NCBI RefSeq assembly: GCF_008042145.1
Contig: NZ_RDBH01000129.1
Span: 395,314 to 446,498, forward strand
Source: Streptomyces sp. adm13(2018)
Lineage (GTDB): Bacteria > Actinomycetota > Actinomycetes > Streptomycetales > Streptomycetaceae
Direction of reading: 5' to 3'
DNA: 51,185 bases
The translations under genes and the position numbers were made by a program. Below, one piece after another: positions 49,145 to 51,185 of this stretch. Under the pieces are notes generated by a model. It was not told the DNA's origin. It saw only the letters and a list, made by a program, of their open reading frames with translations, and ran no database searches. The first letter of the stretch is position 1. Every line of letters starts with the position of its first letter.

Positions 49145-50302
49145 CTACAGGCCCATCGACTTGGCGATGATCGACTTCATGATCTCGCTGGTGCCGCCGT
49201 AGATGCGGTTGACGCGGTTGTCGGCGTACAGGCGCGCGATCGGGTACTCGTTCATGTAGCCGTAGCCGCCGTGCAGCTGGAGGCAGCGGTCGATGACGCG
49301 GTGCGCGACCTCGGTGCAGAAGAGCTTGGCGCTCGCGGCCTCGGCCGGGGACAGCTCGCCCGCGTCCAGGGCCTCCAGGGCGCGGTCCGCGACCGCCTCG
49401 GCGGCGTCGACCTCGGCCTGGCAGGCGGCCAGCTCGAACTTGGTGTTCTGGAAGTGCGCGACCGGCTTGCCGAAGACGGTGCGGTCCTGCACGTACTCCT
49501 TGGCGAACCGGACGGCGGCCTTGGCCTGCGCGTACGCGCCGAAGGCGATGCCCCAGCGCTCGGAGGCCAGGTTGTGGCCGAGGTAGGAGAAGCCCTTGCC
49601 CTCCTCGCCGAGGAGGTCCTCGACGGGCACCTTGACGTCGACGAAGGCCAGCTCGGCCGTGTCGGAGGTGCGCAGGCCGAGCTTGTCCAGCTTGCGGCCG
49701 ATGGAGTAGCCCTCGGACTTCGTGTCCACGGCGAAGAGGGAGATGCCGAAGCGGCGGTCCTCGGCCGTGGGGGCGGAGGTGCGGGCGCAGACGATCACGC
49801 GGTCGGCGTGGACGCCACCGGTGATGAAGGTCTTCGAGCCGTTGAGGACGTAGTGCGTGCCGTCCTCGGAGAGCTTGGCGGTGGTCTTCATGCCCGCGAC
49901 GTCGGAGCCGGTGCCCGGCTCGGTCATCGCGAGGGCCCACATCTCCTCGCCGGTGACGAACTTCGGCAGGTAGCGCTTCTTCTGGTCGCCGGTGGCGAGC
50001 ATCTTGATGTACGGCAGGGCCAGCAGCACGTGGACGCCGGAGCCGCCGAACTGCACGCCCGCGCGCGAGGTCTCCTCGTAGAGGACGGCCTCGAACTTGT
50101 GGGTGTCCAGGCCCGCGCCGCCGAACTCCTCGGGCACGTTGATGCCGAAGACGCCCAGCTCGCCGAGCTTGTCGTAGAACGCGCGCGGCGCCTGGCCGGC
50201 CGCGAACCACTCGTCGTAGACCGGCACGACCTCGGCCTCGATGAAGGCGCGGATGGTCTCCCGGAACGCCTCGTGGTCCTCGTTGAATACGGTACGGCGC
50301 AC
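49145..50302 (-). CDS. Acyl-CoA dehydrogenase, long-chain type
   Basis: 385 aa, GTG start with GGAGG upstream. Motifs ALAMTEPGTGSDVAGMKTTA and FITGGVHADRVIVCARTS bind FAD and substrate. The C-terminal RIYGGTSEIMKSIIAKSMGL has Gly where short-chain dehydrogenases have the catalytic Glu. A Glu in LASERWGIAFGAYAQA sits at the helix-G position used by long-chain and isovaleryl enzymes, so the active site is probably intact. It is first in an operon with tesB and perhaps the cation transporter. Promoter and operator are described separately. Confidence 0.92.
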   Translation of the reverse strand: MRRTVFNEDHEAFRETIRAFIEAEVVPVYDEWFAAGQAPRAFYDKLGELGVFGINVPEEFGGAGLDTHKFEAVLYEETSRAGVQFGGSGVHVLLALPYIKMLATGDQKKRYLPKFVTGEEMWALAMTEPGTGSDVAGMKTTAKLSEDGTHYVLNGSKTFITGGVHADRVIVCARTSAPTAEDRRFGISLFAVDTKSEGYSIGRKLDKLGLRTSDTAELAFVDVKVPVEDLLGEEGKGFSYLGHNLASERWGIAFGAYAQAKAAVRFAKEYVQDRTVFGKPVAHFQNTKFELAACQAEVDAAEAVADRALEALDAGELSPAEAASAKLFCTEVAHRVIDRCLQLHGGYGYMNEYPIARLYADNRVNRIYGGTSEIMKSIIAKSMGL

Positions 50303-50332
50303 GGTGCGGCTCCTCCGGTGTGCGGGCCCAGT

Positions 50333-50362
50333 TGTCTAAGCGCTTGCTCAGTCTGTCGTCAA
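50333..50362 (-). promoter_or_regulatory. Promoter with embedded operator for acyl-CoA dehydrogenase operon
   Basis: Minus strand: -35 TTGACG (50357-50362), 18-nt spacer, -10 TAGACA (50333-50338). The spacer and -10 contain CTGAGCAAGCGCTTAG (50336-50351), an imperfect palindrome with the form of TetR-type acyl-CoA regulator sites. A bound repressor would block RNA polymerase directly. The regulator is not in this window. Confidence 0.6.
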
Positions 50363-50378
50363 CGAAGTTACCCAGCAG

Positions 50379-51173
50379 TCACCCGCCCTGTCCAGACTCC
50401 TCGCCTGTGATCCAGGCCCGCCCCACGGAGTCGTACCCGTACACGGGCCGCCCCTTCGCCCCGCTCGTCCGGAACGGCGCGCCGTCCTCGTCCCCGATCC
50501 GGACCGTCCCCCGGCGCCCCTCCGAGCTCCACTCCAGCTCCAGGTACCAGCGGCAGTCGCAGCCCGCCGTCCCCGCCGAGACCAGCAGTTCCTCCGGCTC
50601 GCCGACGCTCACCGCGTACGGGAAGGAGACCGCCGGAATCGTCCGGCCCTCCTGCCCGGAGGCGTCGTACCCGTCCCGCGCCCGCGCCACCGGCCGGGGC
50701 CGGTCCAGGTCCACCTCGAAACGGCGCGGGGTCACCGCCCCGCCGCACCCGTCGTCCATCCGGTACGCCGTCCACGGCAGCGGCCTGCCGCGCTCGACCA
50801 CCCGCACGTGCAGGGCCTGGAGCACCACGGCCGCCGTGCCCTTCCCCTGCACCGACACCCGCACGAGCGTCTTCCCGCCGTCCACGGCGCCCCGCGCCGC
50901 CGCCCAGCTCCGCGCGTCGGCGGCCTCCGGCGGGGGAGGGGGCGTGCGCCGGACGAGGTAGGTGTGCCCGCAGCCGTTCTCCCAGAGGTCGGAGGCGACC
51001 GTCCAGGTGAGCGGCGCCGGTGGCGCGGCGGGCTGCCGGGGGGCCTTCCCGGGCAGGAGTACGGCTCCGAGGGCGACCGTCACCACGACCGCCAGCGCCC
51101 CGCCGACCACGCCCGGCCACCCCCAGCGACGCCTCCGCCGCTCGGACGGGAGGCCGGACGCGCGCGCGTGCAC
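50379..51173 (-). CDS. Membrane-anchored hypothetical protein, possibly cut by the window edge
   Basis: 264 aa if started at GTG 51173. The frame stays open to the window end, so the protein may be longer. Basic residues (SERRRRRWGWPG) precede a single membrane helix (VVGGALAVVVTVALGAVLLP), and a 200-residue outer domain follows. That domain has two Cys pairs (NGCGHTY ... DDGCGG; GCDCRWY) that could make disulfides, and a beta-rich look. Function unknown. Confidence 0.7.
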   Translation of the reverse strand: MHARASGLPSERRRRRWGWPGVVGGALAVVVTVALGAVLLPGKAPRQPAAPPAPLTWTVASDLWENGCGHTYLVRRTPPPPPEAADARSWAAARGAVDGGKTLVRVSVQGKGTAAVVLQALHVRVVERGRPLPWTAYRMDDGCGGAVTPRRFEVDLDRPRPVARARDGYDASGQEGRTIPAVSFPYAVSVGEPEELLVSAGTAGCDCRWYLELEWSSEGRRGTVRIGDEDGAPFRTSGAKGRPVYGYDSVGRAWITGEESGQGG

Positions 51174-51185
51174 AGGGTCCAGCTC

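Noticed and set aside
47292-50210. A 972-codon minus-strand frame reading through three genes
   Set aside because: Only its last third is real (cation diffusion facilitator from ATG 48251). The rest is out of frame over tesB and the acyl-CoA dehydrogenase.
49145-50302. Second acyl-CoA dehydrogenase as inactive because the C-terminal catalytic Glu is Gly
   Set aside because: Long-chain and isovaleryl enzymes use a Glu in helix G instead, and a Glu is present in LASERWGIA.

Overview
The window is high-GC actinobacterial chromosome, almost certainly Streptomyces. The reasons are the strongly GC-biased third codon positions, common GTG/TTG starts, a bldA-type TTA codon in an AdpA gene, DmdR-type iron boxes, a DasR-like dre site, and gene order that matches the conserved core around adpA, the desferrioxamine genes and the leucine-catabolic operon. 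No phage, plasmid, IS element, rRNA or CRISPR array was seen. Names come from motifs and remembered synteny; no database search was run.

Layout, left to right. (1) 1-5100: the tail of an unknown gene, a PAS-GGDEF-EAL cyclic-di-GMP enzyme (CdgA-like), a secreted M6-type protease, tRNA-Lys, a short primase/polymerase-like protein and a small orphan. (2) 5260-9418: a three-gene overlapping operon with a Cas4/RecB-type Fe-S nuclease, a 529-aa protein of unknown function and an SF1 helicase. Together these resemble a Dna2 enzyme split over separate genes. (3) 9270-17718: a PAP2 phosphatase, a histidine phosphatase, an XRE/TPR regulator, a gene interrupted by an almost perfect 194-bp palindrome, a spermidine-synthase-like protein, a two-component system, and a GH18 chitinase without a visible export signal. 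(4) 17814-22899: aspartate 4-decarboxylase with two AspT-type antiporter paralogues, probably an aspartate/alanine proton-motive cycle. (5) 23097-27246: tRNA-His, oligoribonuclease, adpA with one TTA codon, a 650-bp regulatory interval holding a 40-bp perfect inverted repeat, a universal stress protein and a GPR1/FUN34/YaaH transporter. (6) 27386-31354: glmS and a beta-N-acetylhexosaminidase with a dre-like site between them (amino-sugar metabolism). (7) 31443-37577: desferrioxamine biosynthesis desABCD plus a siderophore-interacting protein (DesF-like), with two iron boxes. (8) 37694-44034: a leucine-catabolic operon (carboxylase beta and alpha subunits, HMG-CoA lyase, acyl-CoA dehydrogenase) divergent from a TetR regulator, with two operator-like repeats between. 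(9) 44111-51173: a phosphatase-family protein, a secreted FG-GAP repeat protein, a cation diffusion facilitator, acyl-CoA thioesterase II, a second acyl-CoA dehydrogenase and a membrane-anchored protein.

Themes. Development and second messengers meet here: CdgA makes or breaks c-di-GMP, oligoribonuclease clears its pGpG product, and AdpA is bldA-dependent. Amino-sugar and iron supply are each marked by a recognisable operator. The most unusual DNA-level signals are three inverted duplications, none of which looks like a simple terminator: 90-bp arms inside a coding gene, 40-bp arms upstream of adpA, and 24-bp arms around the desA iron box. The most interesting protein-level signal is the split Dna2-like operon.
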